Source of the DNA: Culex pipiens pallens
Taxonomy: Eukaryota; Arthropoda; Insecta; Diptera; Culicidae
Assembly: GCF_016801865.2 (NCBI RefSeq)
Contig: NC_068939.1
Span: 3,009,882 to 3,073,881 of the forward strand
Length of the DNA: 64,000 nt
Direction of reading: 5' to 3'
Below the pieces are notes generated by a model. That model was not told where the DNA came from. It saw only the letters and a list, made by a program, of their open reading frames with translations, and did not search any database. Numbering within the stretch: position 1 is the stretch's first letter; every line of letters begins with the position of its first letter. The position numbers were made by a program, and so were the translations under genes. Shown piece after piece: positions 10,871-23,894 of the stretch.

Positions 10871-12906
10871 ATTTAAAGAGCTAACTGCAAATCTTTACAC
10901 AAAAAATCAATAATTTTTCTGAAAAAGCAAATCTAATGCTAAAGCCCAATGAAAATTTAAATGTTTAAAAACTCCTATCGATTACTTCCTATTCATTTGT
11001 TCCACTATTGTAGCTGATTTTTTTTAAAGTTCTAAAAAGCTAGCTTGAGTGAACATGTAGTCAAATGAGTTGAAAGGGAAAAAAATCTCGATTGAATTCT
11101 CAGATCAACAAGTCAAGAGAATGCAACAGTGAATCCAGAATCATTCACGTTTTTAGATGGTAGGTGGTGGGTGCTCGAGTTTGTAAATGCAATAACGAGG
11201 AGTAGCAACCCCTTATTGAATAATGGAAGATTTGAGGTGCTCAACGCTGATCATCTCTGAAATGTAACCTGGTTTGATTTTACTATTCTGTATTTTTTTT
11301 TATTGCGTTGCCATTCTGTTTTAATTCAAAACTTTTAGACAATTTTTGCACAATCTTTCACGTTTCCTATTCTTTTTATCCCATACTTGACAGTTGCAAA
11401 GTCTTACAAACATTGTATCAAAATTTATCTAACTCAATACTGCTCTTCAGTACCGCTGGTCTTTATTGTATATTTTTATTTTTCTGGCATTCATCTTTCA
11501 GCACGGAAAATGTTTTAATCATTAAAACTCCATTTGTTTTTCTTTCTTATTGTATTCGTTAGTATTGTATTAAAATGAAGAATTTAATATTGTGAAAAAT
11601 TTCATTAAAAAATCTTTTCCGTGCCTAGCCACGCTTAGCATCTCTTTCACTCATCACCAGCAGGGCAGCAGGGGTGCCCCCAAGTCCGGATCAAATCTAG
11701 CCGCCCCGAGGACGATCTCGCCGCCAAAACGGCGCACATAAAATGGCTCCTGCTGGCAGCGCTAAAGTCGGTCTCGTTTACGGTTTTGATCTCATTTTTT
11801 TGCTGCCGCCACCGCCTTCAGTCCCAGACGCTAACTTTTGGGTCACTTTTTCCGTCCGAGTCCCAGTCTGTGTCCGTGACTGGCCAAGAGGTCAGCCCGG
11901 GGAGGGATAGTAATTTAATTTCCTGATTCTCTCGGTTTAATGATTTTATGCTTATTTCCAGTAATCTTTTCTGTGTGTTTTTTTTTTGCTCTCGACCAAG
12001 AAAAAGATGCTTCGCTAAATTGCCGACCGGAGGAACCTTCTTCGAGTGGGGGGAAACGGACCATTTCCGGGGTGTTCTTTCTAGCCAACAGTTACTACAG
12101 CAACATAGTAGAGCACAGTACCGCGCTCTCGAGAGTCTGCTCAGGGGTCGTAAGAAGATAAAATTTCACTTTTATTGCCCTCGACGTCGCCGCCGCAGGC
12201 CGTGTCCTCGTCCCAGGATCAAACGGCGGACTTTCTCCGTCAAGAGAACCTGGCCACGGCAGTAAACTAATAAACATAAACGATCGTCTTCTGTCGTTTT
12301 TACCGCGCGCGAGGATTTCGGCTCTAGTGGATGAAATAGATTCCTCTCGAGAGCGGGTCTTTCGGGCAGGGCAGATTTGAGGCTTTTAATCTTGCCGAAG
12401 AAAGAGTTCTTCTTGACCCCCACGCGAATCAAATGGCTTGTGGCTAATGGATTTATAGCTCAATTGCCTATGGCGGGGGAGGGTTGACGGGGGAACCCTT
12501 GGCCAGATTATAGCTTTATTGTGGCCATTCGAATCAAATAGTCAGCAAATTACGGTTACGGTTTGGTACTTACCTGTCGTAAATTTGACTTTCTATGATT
12601 ATAAACATTGGATTTTGTTAAATTTATTAAGGTTTTTTTTATTTTGCTAAAACTTTGAGCGGAGCTTCGCTATGACCAGATAGCTTCAATTGGCTTTCCA
12701 TACAAGTCCAAAAACAAGTTTGACAGCTGTCAAAAGAGATGTGTAATTATTCTAAAATCTTGGGAAGGGGGTTTCTGATTGTTTTGGTGTTATCAGCACC
12801 AGTTCTAGGTATTTCGAAGGACAATGCAGAAAAATAGTGATACAATATAAAATTAAGGGTCCCGTTTTTTAAGTTGTTATAATTAAAGTGTTGATTTAAC
12901 CCATAG
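10871..12906. other. Non-coding DNA with a GC-richer island at 11630-12540
   Basis: The island contains CpG-rich sequence and overlapping frames on both strands (including an arginine-rich frame near 12170-12260), none of which is convincing as protein. It could be regulatory DNA or an untranslated exon. Outside the island the DNA is AT-rich and featureless. Confidence 0.35.
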
Positions 12907-13410
12907 GAGGTCATTTTGAGCAACTTTTGTTCTATGAAAAACTTTACTTCTCTTGTTTTATGTGTTTAATTTTTCATTTTTTGTATTTTAATTTGCATTT
13001 ATCTTGTTTAGTTCATCTATGTTTTTGGTAGTATTTGGCCTATTCTACCACCTCCTATCATTACATTTTGCCTATCTGATTTTTTCCTGTCTTTAAGGTC
13101 ACCTTTTCAATTTTTTGCTTGTTTTTCACATTTTCTGCTATAAAATGGCACCATTATCATATAAGTTGTAGAACATTCGTAGAAGCATAGTATGGGACAA
13201 AAATTACTGCATACATCTTTTTACAAAAAAATATAGGAAATGTTAGTAAAAAACACAGCCAAAGTTAAGGGGTACAAAAAATAAAAACGTTGGCAAAGTT
13301 ACATAAAACAAGTTAATTTTCCAACCCATAAATGTTCTAAAAAATGGATTTTTGGTGATTTTTAAATCAAAGCCCGTTTAAAGGCGGGGTGGGTAGTAGA
13401 GGCTTAAGGT
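12907..13410 (+). repeat. Interspersed repeat, copy 1 (partner at 39051-39620)
   Basis: Runs from GAGGTCATTTTGAGCAAC through TTTGCATTTATCTTGTTTAG and ATTTGGCCTATTCTA to a final AGCCCGTTTAAAGGCGGGGT. The same blocks occur in the same order and orientation at 39051-39620 with many substitutions. No coding capacity; class unknown. Confidence 0.75.
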
Positions 13411-13890
13411 AAAAATAAGTAATTTTTATGCTTGTTGACTTACCATTTAAAGAAATTAAATTATTTGACAGATGACTTCTGGCATTTAAAAACCTAACAC
13501 CTGAACAAGGTATTTCAAGGGTAATAGAATACCAAAAAATCCATTTCAATAAATACCAAGTTCAGGTATTCTGGCTTCTGAAATTAAACAATGTACAAAA
13601 TGCAGGAAAAATCGAAAAATAACAAAATTTGAAATCCTCATTTTTAACTGTTCAAGGCGATTTTGAAAATTTTATATAACAGAATATCAAAAATAAAAAA
13701 TCAAATTTTATTCATGAACAATTAAAAGCTAATTGTTTCAATGCAAAATCTATGATCATATTAAAATTTGTGAAAATGTTCCCATAGAGCAATTTCAGCT
13801 CAAAACAGGATTTTTTCTGGTTCTTTTGTTCCCAACCCTCTCCGATTTCAAAAGGGCTTACAGATATAAGCTTAATTACATTGCTCTGCC

Positions 13891-14515
13891 GAGCTCCCGT
13901 GGTGTAGTGGTACGGGTTTCGCTTTGTAAGCGGAAGGTCGATGGCTTGAAACCCATCTGGCGAGGCAAAAGGGGTAGGTGGCGGTCGAGAGGGGATATCG
14001 GCTGCTGCGGGAATTGACTTTGTCAAGTCCCAAGCCTCCCCAAAACCCATCCCATCCAATCTCTCGAACGATCTGTTGGCGACTGAGTCTGAGCGTTGAA
14101 GAACTCTGTAACAATACGCAGAGAAGAGCTTCAAATGCTACTTTCGACTCGGTCACATGCTCTCAGGCAAAATTCGAGCTGAAGATTGGGCTATATGATC
14201 GGTAACGATCTCTAGATGGGTCAAAAATAAACGAGATTTCCCCTCAATCTCGCTCATCTCCACGTCCTCCGATCGGTCTCTCGTGCTCGTGTGGCATGGC
14301 ATTTGGGGGATTGGTCTGGGGAATGAGAGGGGGCAACTGCTCGAATAATTCGTCAAATACTGTCTCGCTCAAACAATAGCGCTACGGAAGACGATCGTTC
14401 GGCAGGCTGTGTATAGCAGCAAAACAGAAAACCTGAGAACAGATCATACTACAATAGATACGCAAGTGTCGCAGTGGTCCGTGTCTGTTCACAGTAAAAA
14501 AAAAAAAAAAAAAAC
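13891..14515 (+). mobile_element. SINE with a tRNA-Thr-like head and an A tail
   Basis: 13891-13966 resembles a tRNA. An A-box-like GTGGTGTAGTGGTA is followed by an anticodon arm, TTCGC/GCGGA around loop TTTGTAA (anticodon TGT, threonine), and a T-arm GATGG/CCATC with a degenerate B box. The acceptor strands do not pair, so it is not a functional tRNA. About 530 bp of unrelated body follows, ending in an A run at about 14497-14514. This fits a tRNA-derived SINE, longer than usual, which could mean a composite body. Confidence 0.6.
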
Positions 14516-17500
14516 ATTGCTCATAACTAAAAACAGAATATTTTTTTCAGTGTTGTAGAAACCTGGATGGCAGATAAGCTAACGTAAATATTTAAACGAG
14601 TCAATTTAAAAAGCTGTCAAAGGCATTCTTATAGGAAATTGAACGAGCTTTCCAGTAAATATATTTTCGAGACTGAAAAATCAAGTCTGTCATTTCGAAA
14701 TTGCAAATAACCATAAAAAACCTAATTTGTCAACATTTTTATTTTTAAAAGGGGAAGGGATTGGACATAGGACAATGGTCAATATTGAGACTTTTATGTA
14801 AAATTGTCTGGGGAATCGATTCCCACTATCGGTTTAAAAAAAAATGACGTTTAGACCACTTTAAAAAAATAGTAAATGATTTTTGTATTTTTTTAGTAGG
14901 GACATACCGTCCTGCATTTTTCGTGAGTCTTTTTGTCACATTTTAAGCAATTTTCACAAAAATTTTGAGCGGAAAAAAATCGTGACTTCACCTTAAAATT
15001 TATCTTTTTAACTTAAAAATTGGAAAATCTCATAGAATTTGTGTGCTTTTTTCTTTCAGTGTATTTTTACAAATAGCCCGTCTGATTTCCTACAAGTTTG
15101 TCTTTGACCACTTTTTCATACGCTGCAACGGCTTCGAGATATAGCAATATTTAAATTACAAAATACAAAAATATTGAAAACTCTTACGCCCTTCTCAAAT
15201 GTCATTATCGAGTGTAACTGGCTCCATATACACATAAATGGCTTTTATAGGCCTAGGATAACATGTCTAAAAAGTTTCATTGAAATCGAAGAGGGTTGTG
15301 AACAAAAGTACCAGACAAAATCCTGATTTGAGCTGGAATTGCTCCATAGTTTCAGATGTTCAGATGTAAAAAAAATTCTTCTTGTCAAAATATTAAAAAA
15401 AAACTGAAATTTAAAAATCCTCCTCAAATGTATAAAAAAATTAACAGGATTGTAATAAGAACGGAAAATATTTTTATTATTTTCTCAAGAGTTCACGATC
15501 AGGCCCGGAAGTAATCCAGAGTTGTTGCCTACCTTCGGAGGCAGGTTGGTCACCAAATCCGGAGTGGCCATTGAGTTACCGCATTTCAATATGGTTGACC
15601 CGGTTTTGTCCAGCTGACAAGTCCACAAACTACATTTTCCAATTTTATATTTTCTAAGATATTCTTTAAAAAAAAACCTTTTTTTATCTTTCTTTCCTAA
15701 TTTTTTAAAGGAAATGATTTTTTTTGGGGTCTTGACAAAATCGTTAACGCATTATGCGAAAGAAATGCTCTTACCGTGAATTATTGTTTATTTTATTTGG
15801 CTTCCCCCAAAAGTCATCACTTTGCCATCGATCCAAAAACTGCATCGCCAACATGTTGGAGGGGAAAATACTATACCATAAAAAAAATATAAAGAAAAAC
15901 ACTCTCTCTTAGAAAGGATATTGGATGATGTTGCAGCATATTTTCCAATCGTGTAATAAAAAGCCAAATGAAACGCCATTTTCTGCCGCCGAAAACTATT
16001 CGAGAGAACCCTCGCCTGACCCTTTCGCCGCCAGCGAATGCATGGTCGGAGAAGCCTTTCTTTTTTGGTAATCCAAAAGCCAGAACTATATGACAACCAT
16101 TAGGAGCTGGCGATGCTGAGCTTGGACCAAGCTCTCTTCGCTGCTGCTGCTGTTGACTGCAAGGCAAAAGACAAACCAATCTCTTTTTTTTTTGGGTGGA
16201 AAACGAAAGCCAAAGAAAATAGCAACCAGCTGGAAGGAGGGATTCATCTTTTCTTCTTGGGGTGGAAAATGAGTTTCGAGGGGGGACGTGGGCAGAGGAA
16301 AATGACAGACCAACAATAAAATGATGATCGTAAATTTCATCGAAATGGATAGTGTGAGCGAGGGACAGAATTTGGGAGGGTTGGGGTTTTGGGACAAGTG
16401 GGGATGATGAAATCTACTGGGCCACCACACTGTGAACCGTCTTTTGGGGGACACAAACCAACGGGGACAGCTTTACTGACCGCAGGATAGTTTCATAAAG
16501 CAGAAGGTTTTATGATGCACTTATACGAGGATTGTTTAGGGTTGTTTTTTCTTCTTTTCGCATAAGAGCTTGATAGTAGAAAGTTTTTTTTTGTCTACCA
16601 TTCGCTCTTTCAAAAGGTCAAATTACATTTGAGAAACTTCAGCAATACTGCTGAAATATTGGTCGTCATTTGCTGTTTTAGGATGGCTCCCGAATCTTGA
16701 AAGTTGTATGCTTTATGATAACACCCATTGCTCTACAATTGATCGAGGTGGTCATTTGAGTTGATTTGATTGGTGAGTAAATTTTGTTGAATGGAATTTC
16801 TTGTTTATTTTCTTCTCCATGTAGATTCCCAATTAGATTCGCTTGAATTTAAAGAAATTAGTTATTTTGATTCCTGAATCATTCAAACATTTTTTTCAGT
16901 GTCTCAGAAAAACGACAATAATCACAAACTGCAGACCCCCGAGGACATAACAATGGCCACTCGTAAGAAAACCTGAAAGCCTCCACTTTATAACACCTAG
17001 TTCATTTCCGGCAAGAGCCTCTTTGTGGTCTTCGTCGACGTCGAGTGTCCCTTTTTTCCTGAAAATAAGGATCGTCCTCCTCAGAGTGCGGACAAAAGCG
17101 GAGCTTTATAAAGTTTTCATTTTAAAATAAATTGTCCATAAACAAAACAATGGAATAAAGAAGGAAGGAAGTGCAAATGGGAGCACACAAAGTTTACGGG
17201 GCAAGCTCTCTATGAAATTCAAGCAGCCACAGCTGGAAGAATTCGCACCTCCTTGCTTGCAGACATTCAGGTGGAACACCCCCACCCTGGATTGTGATGG
17301 TGCGTCGAACACTGCAGGTGCCACAACAGAATCAGCAGAATTGGCACAAACCAGACCAAAACTGTGACCCAGGACCGCTGCTTTGGTGCCTTGGAGTTGC
17401 TGTGGTGGCTTTACATTGTAATTCTTCTTTATGGAACTTTTACTCGGGCTGTTTATTCGTTTTTTTATGCTCGTTCTTAGCACTTGTTCAATTCCACTTA

Positions 17501-18397
17501 ATGCGCTTGTGGTGTTTGGCAGACCGCACCACTACGGTTGAGTTGTTGGGAGAGTCATTTCCCATTTTGCTACAATCTTGGGGGTTGGATTGCATTTTCT
17601 TAGCATTTTTTTTAGGTATTTTTAACCCTTTCAAAACTGGGACTCACGACGAATATCCAAAATAAATTTATATCAATCCTCTCGAATTAACAATCTCCCT
17701 GGCCAAACCCGAAATCCAGCTAAACCGCCCGCAGTCGCATTTGAATTTTAATGTCAAAGTTTGCTCTCGGTCAAATATTTCCCGACTTTTTCACCGCGAA
17801 CAAACCACTTGTCAGTGTTTGTTCGCATTTTCATTCAACACAATTTAACACAAACCAGAACAGAATTCCCCCCACCACACTCCTTCAGCCCCACGTCGTG
17901 GGTGTCAAATGGGTCGACGTCGACGCGAATCAGGAAGCATTTGAATAATTTATTGCGAGCGATTCTTTGCCGGATTCGGTTCGTCGGCCTGTGGTGGTGG
18001 TGACTCGCCCAGAATCACAGGGATCAGAATCGGTCACAGGGCGAATAAATGCAAAAAAAGCTCGCTCACTCCCCCGCGAAAGCAGCAAACAAACAAAGCA
18101 CAATGGAGATTGTGAGGGGGTGGTGGTGGGCAGCTTTAGGGAAAATCGACATTTCTGGACGCTTATTTTCGGTGCGGTTACTGGGCTAATCCCGAACAAA
18201 GCCGGTCTGACCTCCCGAAGGCGCCTGATCCCGGGACCGGGTGGGTGTTAAATATTCAGATGAGTGCGAGCAGACGCGGGTGGTCACTTTAAGGTTTTTG
18301 AGATGGTAGAGTGGGGGACAGTTCAAGGCTGAAATTTGCAAATAAAATTTATTTTGGGCAGCAAAGGATATTTAAAATCATGTTTATTGAAATTTGC
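14516..18397. other. Non-coding DNA
   Basis: AT-rich to about 15800, then a more balanced stretch (15960-16480 and 16900-18250) with overlapping frames up to 125 codons on both strands. None is recognisable or has clear splice boundaries. The balanced part is a candidate for conserved non-coding or regulatory DNA. No strong repeat structure was seen by eye. Confidence 0.35.
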
Positions 18398-18670
18398 TGA
18401 GTACAGAATCCCAGAATCGATTATCCGAAGCTGTGATGATCAAAAGTTCCCCCCCCCCCCCCCCTCGACTTTGGTCAGAGTCGAGGGACATAAACTTCAA
18501 AAAATATTTGCAACGGCCTTACTTGACACATCAAATTTGAGTTCTGCGACCCAATTTTAGTATAATTTGAATGGTTAAATGCCTGTGAGATAAAAAAAAT
18601 GCATTTTTTTATATTTCATCGTCGCCATTTTGGCCGCCATCTTGGATTATAAAATTAAACATCGAAAACA
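18398..18670 (-). repeat. Rearranged partial copy of the 9.7-kb MITE plus a Harbinger-like end fragment
   Basis: CGATTATCCGAAG at about 18417-18430 and the block around 18535-18665 (including GCCATTTTGGCCGCCATCTT) are the reverse complement of parts of the element at 9663-10032. Between them, 18440-18518 carries a 16-nt C tract and GGGACATAAACTTC...GCAACGGCC, the reverse of the left end of the Harbinger-like family, followed by TTA. The second element therefore probably inserted into the first and then lost sequence. Confidence 0.55.
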
Positions 18671-18775
18671 TTTTTGTGACACAATCATTAAATAAAATGT
18701 GTACCAGCCTAAACCTAATCAAGCAATTATGTTAATTTTCTGATTTAAACTTACCTTAGTAATTGGCCATTATTA

Positions 18776-19236
18776 GGCCGATGCAAATATTTAAAAAAGT
18801 TTTTGTCCCTCGGCCCTGGCCAAGGTCAAGGGGGAGGGGCAAAAAAATAAAAAATATAAAAATTTAAATAACAAGCCATAATCTTCACATTTAAATGAAA
18901 AAAGTGTTTTAAAATGCATTTTACACTAGTTCAGTTGTTTTGCAATCATTAGTTTTCAAAAAATCTAAGATCTGACAAAAACAAAAATTGTATCGAAAAA
19001 GATTTTGCATCGAAAATTTTCTAAAATCTTAAGATTTTTTAATAAACCCAAATATGCTAAAAATGATTTTAAACGCAGGAGAATGTATTTTAATTTGATT
19101 TCAGCTTGTTGCCCTTGAATTTTCATTGAAATTTTGAAGTTTATTGTAAAAATATTTTTTTTGCCCCCTGATTTTTCGGGCCAATTTTGAAGGGGGGGGG
19201 GGGTGACAAAAATTTTTAAAAACATTTGTACCAGCC
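18776..19236 (+). mobile_element. PIF/Harbinger-like MITE, copy A
   Basis: A 461-bp element beginning GGCCGATGCAAATATTTAAA and ending TTTGTACCAGCC, imperfect inverted ends, with TTA at the left flank and TTT at the right. A CCTCGGCCCTGGCCAAGG hairpin lies near the left end and a 12-nt G tract (19192-19203) near the right. It closely matches 44031-44502. The terminal GGC and 3-bp TWA duplications of sister copies indicate PIF/Harbinger ancestry; no coding capacity. Confidence 0.8.
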
Positions 19237-19493
19237 TTTGCCCTGTAGAAATAACTTTAAAAAAAATATGGTCTCAATCTGGGTGATGAATAGAGAGAAT
19301 ACGTAACGTGATTTTGGAATGATCTCACTTTGTTTACATCTTCAAAGTAGGAGACTGTCCAAGCACAAGCATGACTTTTTTCTTACTGAAAAATGAGTTG
19401 TTTTATAATAAGTAGTATGTGTTTTGTATGGTTTTTGACATTTTTTACTGGAGAATTGTCGCGTTTCGATCGGTTATAAAAGAAAAAAAAATA

Positions 19494-19835
19494 TAATGGA
19501 AATTTATATGCAATCAGATTCCATTAATTTAAAATTCATTCCACTGCGTTTAAAATAATTTAGGGTTGTTTGAGTTGATTTAAGCATCTTTTGAATTTTT
19601 GAAAATTGTCGATGTTTAGTATAGCAAAAAGTTTTATGTTTTCGTCAAATCTTAAGTTTTAAAAACTAATGATTGCAAAACAACTTAACTAGTGTAAAAT
19701 GCATTTAAAAATATTTTTTATTCAAATGTTGAGACTATGGCTGGTTATTTTAATTTTTATTATTTTTTTTGCCCCCTCTCCTCGACCCCGGCTTGACCTG
19801 AGGGACAAAAACTTTGAAAAATATTTGCATTGGCC
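19494..19835 (-). mobile_element. PIF/Harbinger-like MITE, copy D, truncated
   Basis: Reverse-orientation copy. The interior (GATTGCAAAACAACTTAACT, TGTAAAATGCATTTAAAA) and the element's left end, read here as GCATTGGCC followed by TAA, are present. The opposite end with its G tract is missing. Confidence 0.7.
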
Positions 19836-19929
19836 TAAGAATCTTATTTTTTAAGCTTTGCGATCCAAAATAATTTTTTCATCTAAAAGCTAAAATTATT
19901 GTATTTCTATATTACATAGAATGTACTTA

Positions 19930-20303
19930 GGCCGATGCAAATATTTTGAAAGGGGGGGGGGCAAAAAATAAAAAAATATAAATATTAATTTATTATTCAG
20001 TTGTTTTGCAATAAAAGTTTACAAAAATTGTAAAATTTGGCGAGAACAAAAATTTTAGCGAAAAAAAAAAACTTCAGCGATAGTAAACATCGAATTTTTC
20101 CAAAAACTCAAAAGATTTTTAAATCAACCCAAACATGCTAAAAATGATTGTAAACGCAGGGGAAGTCATTTTAAATTGAATTTTCCTAAAAATATTGAAG
20201 TTTTTTGAAAAAAATATTTTTTTGCCCCCTGATTTTTCGGGTCAACATTGAAGGGGGGGAGGGGGGGGGGGTGCAACAATTTTAAATAAAATTTGTACCT
20301 GCC
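19930..20303 (+). mobile_element. PIF/Harbinger-like MITE, copy B, with exact TTA duplication
   Basis: A 374-bp copy starting GGCCGATGCAAATATTT and ending TTTGTACCTGCC, flanked on both sides by TTA (19927-19929 and 20304-20306). It is shorter than copies A and C because of internal deletions, including the segment after the first G tract. A broken G tract lies near the right end. Confidence 0.8.
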
Positions 20304-22874
20304 TTATTCATAACCAAAAACATTTTCTTCATTTTTTCCTCATTCAGGGAAAGTATAAATGGAGAAAATACCTTATTTAGCCAAGTTATGAATTTAATAT
20401 GCTAAAATTAATATAACAATTAAACCAAGGAATTATCTACCATAACCGGAAATTTAACTTTTAAAAATTAAGTCAAATTTGTTTTTGCATGAAATTTTAT
20501 TTTTTTCCTAGAGTCATTATTTTTCAAAAAAATATAACTCGGCGGCAGATTTTTTGACCATACTTCTCTATTGCTGAACAATTGCGGGTTTTTGTCCCCT
20601 AATACATATCAAAAAATATTGACAATCAAAAATTACGTGTTTTGAGAAATTGAGATTTTGAGAAAAAAGTTAATTAAACAAATGGAATTATTTTTTACGT
20701 GTACCTTTTTTTGTCTCAATAGTCCTTAACAATACCTACAATTTTGCCCAAATCAACAAGACAATAACTTTGATCAGAAAATTCACACAAAAGTTACAGC
20801 TGTTTGAAGCTTCTTTGGTCATAGGGAAGGCCCCTTCAAAGTTTAAAAAAATAAAAAAAATAAAGTGGTCCAAATCGACCTTTTCCGTACAAAATTGCTC
20901 TACTTGTTAATTAAAAATTCTCAAACGTGCATTGAGTTTCATTGTAAAAAAAAATCAAGTTTTCTTTGTTTTTATGTCAGGTAGCAGAACAAAGACATAT
21001 ATTGACGGGATTTAAAAAAAAAGTGCCTTCGTGGTTTATGGATGGTCCTGTAGCTTTTTTTTGATCAACTATTCTTTGAAAACTAATGCATGCCCCTCTC
21101 TCTACTTTGGTTCCAGTCGACGGACAAAAACTTCAAAAAATATTTGCAATGGCCTTATTTCAAGTTTATATTTGACCTCTTTATGTAGAGATGTGTCATT
21201 TTAAAATAACAGAAAGGAAATTGTCACTAATTAAAACCAGAGTATTAAAACTAGTGAAATAATCACAGCGCAAAAATCCCCAAAACGTCACCTCAAATAC
21301 CTCGCTGTCACATGTTTCACCAGAGGGTAAGCCGCCGCTCATGAATGTGCCCTTTGTGGTGTAATAAAAAATGAATAAAACTACAAAATATGTAATAAAC
21401 ACACCATAAATCAAGGGACACTCTCCTGGGTGCGGGCTCTGGCGGCTGCGGCTGCCCCTTTGCTGTTGCTACACAGAGATTTCTGTGGCTAGCTTAGTCC
21501 GGAGAAGGGAGAGGAAAAATTCATGGCGGAAAATGCGATGCTGAGATTCCTCCGGTGGCGACACTGAAAAGTGTATCACCTTTTTCCTTTATCCCCTGAA
21601 CCGATTGCAACAAAGTGAGCGACACAGAGAGGACGGGGATGAAAAAAACCACGTGAAAGTATCTCTGGAGGGGGTGGGGGGATCCTCTGAACAGGGGTAG
21701 TAAACCACTCACTTTATTGTTTTCGAGTGTTAGTCTAAAACCCCTTCCTTGTCACATTTTGCCGCCATTTTTGGCGCTCTCTCTCCCTCGCAAAGCTGAC
21801 TTCCTTATGTGACACAATATGAATAATAGCACCGTGCTTGGAAATGCACAAACACACACACACGAGTGACGTCCTGGAGGGGGGAGGGGGCGCTGAGGGT
21901 CAAAGGCGAAACATGGACCATAAAAATTGTGAAGATGAATACAAAATGGCGTTGACATTATTTATGCAGCCCCTTGGTGGCACTCTTTCAATGAGGTGGG
22001 ATGAGACAGGGTTAAGGATAATAATGGTTTTGGGAATTCACGTCGTTGGTTTTACTTTCATGAGACTCCCCCTCCCCCCGCCATTCTCCGGGTCTCCTCC
22101 TTCAATGGTGGAGGCGGTCGTTGGCACCCCACAAATTACACCACACCCTCCCATGTGACTCGAAAGGGTGAGTGAGTGGGTGGGTGCAAAACCAGCGCAA
22201 TGAATATTCTGTGCCACACTCGAGAGGGGCAAAAGGGGAAAGCTTTTGTTGTTGCGATCGCTAGGGGGTGCTCCTCCTCCGCCACCTCCCACCCAATCAC
22301 CGTGTCAAACAAAGGCTGAAGCATTTTTGATCTCCATAGAAGGCATTCTTGGGCGGCGGTTCGCTGGGAAAAATGACGTATTTGAAGGTTCAAGTATGTT
22401 TTATTTTGCCCACACAATTGCGATGCAGTGTGTGAGTGTGTGCGAGCTGGAAATTTTCTTTGTGACTTTGTAGGTGGAAAACTTTCGAGCTGAAGGGTGA
22501 GGAAGGTTGAGGGTTTGCTGAATTGAAGCAAGTTAATTGTTTTGGACAATGGAACTTTCATTGACGCCGAGGGATTTCGCAAGGGAGAGAAAAAGCAAGT
22601 AATTGACTGAAGTTTATGAACCCGGAAGGAATGCCGGGTGAATGTGCTTTAGATTCTTGGTAACGATACGTTGGGGGAAGCTTCTTTAAAGCTTCTTTTT
22701 TGCTCAATGGAGATTTTTGGGTTCATTTGCGAAACCGTTTTCTGTTGCATAGTTTTAAGCGTTGATACAATTTTAAACATTTAGTTAATGTGACTTTGGG
22801 TTTGGGGTGAGATTGTGTCAAAAAGATGAGATCTACGATTTATCTTTTTCTAGTGATTATCTCTAGAATGTTGG
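20304..22874. other. Repeat remnants then a GC-richer non-coding block
   Basis: 20304-21055 is AT-rich and ends with GTGGTTTATGGATGGTCC, the end motif of the G-tract MITE at 10558. 21070-21154 is a Harbinger-like end fragment (GACAAAAACTTC...GCAATGGCC followed by TTA). 21200-22640 is more balanced with overlapping frames up to 148 codons on both strands; none is recognisable as protein. Confidence 0.4.
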
Positions 22875-23135
22875 TAATTTCGAAACGGCCTTCAATTCAA
22901 CGACAACGACAAAAATAATAGAAATAAATGGTAGTTTATGCAACAAGTTGGAAAAAGTTGTTTTTTCTGCATGAGTCGTATTTATTGCTGTTACTTTTCG
23001 ATACTAGTGATGAAAAATTAAACTTTTCAGCTCGAATTTCAGTGCTGAAAAGTAGAACTTTTCAGCACTGGTATTGAAATGTATTAATTTTCCATTTTGT
23101 TATTTTTGGTAGGGAAAAGAAGGCCATTTCGTTTC
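22875..23135. mobile_element. MITE-like element with central hairpin, copy 2
   Basis: Inverted ends GAAACGGCCTT (22882-22892) and GGGAAAAGAAGGCCATTTCG (23112-23131) match the element at 5770-6145. Near the middle, 23041-23069 is a hairpin with 13-bp perfect arms (AGTGCTGAAAAGT) around AGA. The hairpin sequence differs from copy 1 but its symmetry is preserved on both sides. Confidence 0.65.
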
Positions 23136-23337
23136 TCCAGAAGATCATAAAAAGTTGACAATTTCACAGCGGAATTGCAAAACAAGTACTTTTTAGCACT
23201 GTTTTGGAGATAGACATTGGAATTCCACAAACGTAGAAATTATTTTTCGATGGATCCCAGGCTTGTTAAATATGATTTCAAATGCAGGAAAATAGATATC
23301 AAATGGTTTTAAGTTGGTTAGTCTTCTTTTTTACTTA

Positions 23338-23894
23338 GGGGAAACTAGCATTTTTACATTTTTCAATTTACAAAATTCATGTTTTATTATTTTATGAAAC
23401 TAGCCCTGGATGTCCTTAACAACTCTATCGAAGACAGTATGGTGCTAAATTGCTTCTATCAAAAGTTACAAAGCGTTACATTTCGAAATACTTGGTAAAA
23501 ATAATATGTTTTGCCAACACTGCCAAGTCAAGCGAAACTTTCGAAAATTATAATATATTTAAGGAATTGGGGTACAATTTAACTAAATAATGGTTTCTAA
23601 ACTTTTCTTCATAACGGTTTTACGTAAAATTCATCAAAATATAGAAACAATCATGTTTGTTTTGTATTTGTTGGTTCCTTTGACAATGTTGGCAGAAAAT
23701 ATAAGTGTCACTGATTATTTCAAGAACACGACTTTTGAAAACTCTGTATCATTTTTGTGACGCACTTTTGCACCATATTGTCTTCGGGAGATTTGTTCAG
23801 GACATCCAGGGCTGTACTTCTTTGTCGTTAGTTTCAGAAAATAAAAAAAACATGAATTTTGTAAATTCAATAATGTGCAAGTGAAAGTTTCCCA
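23338..23894. mobile_element. TA-flanked MITE with about 110-bp terminal inverted repeats
   Basis: Left arm 23338-23450 and right arm 23770-23894 share, in inverse, GGGAAACT, ATTTACAAAATTCATGTTTT and GCCCTGGATGTCCT. TA dinucleotides flank both ends (23336-23337, 23895-23896). No transposase is present. TA target and long TIRs fit a Tc1/mariner-derived MITE. Confidence 0.65.

Noticed and set aside
13891..13966. Functional tRNA-Thr gene
   Set aside because: Acceptor strands do not pair and the B box is degenerate; a long SINE-like body follows.
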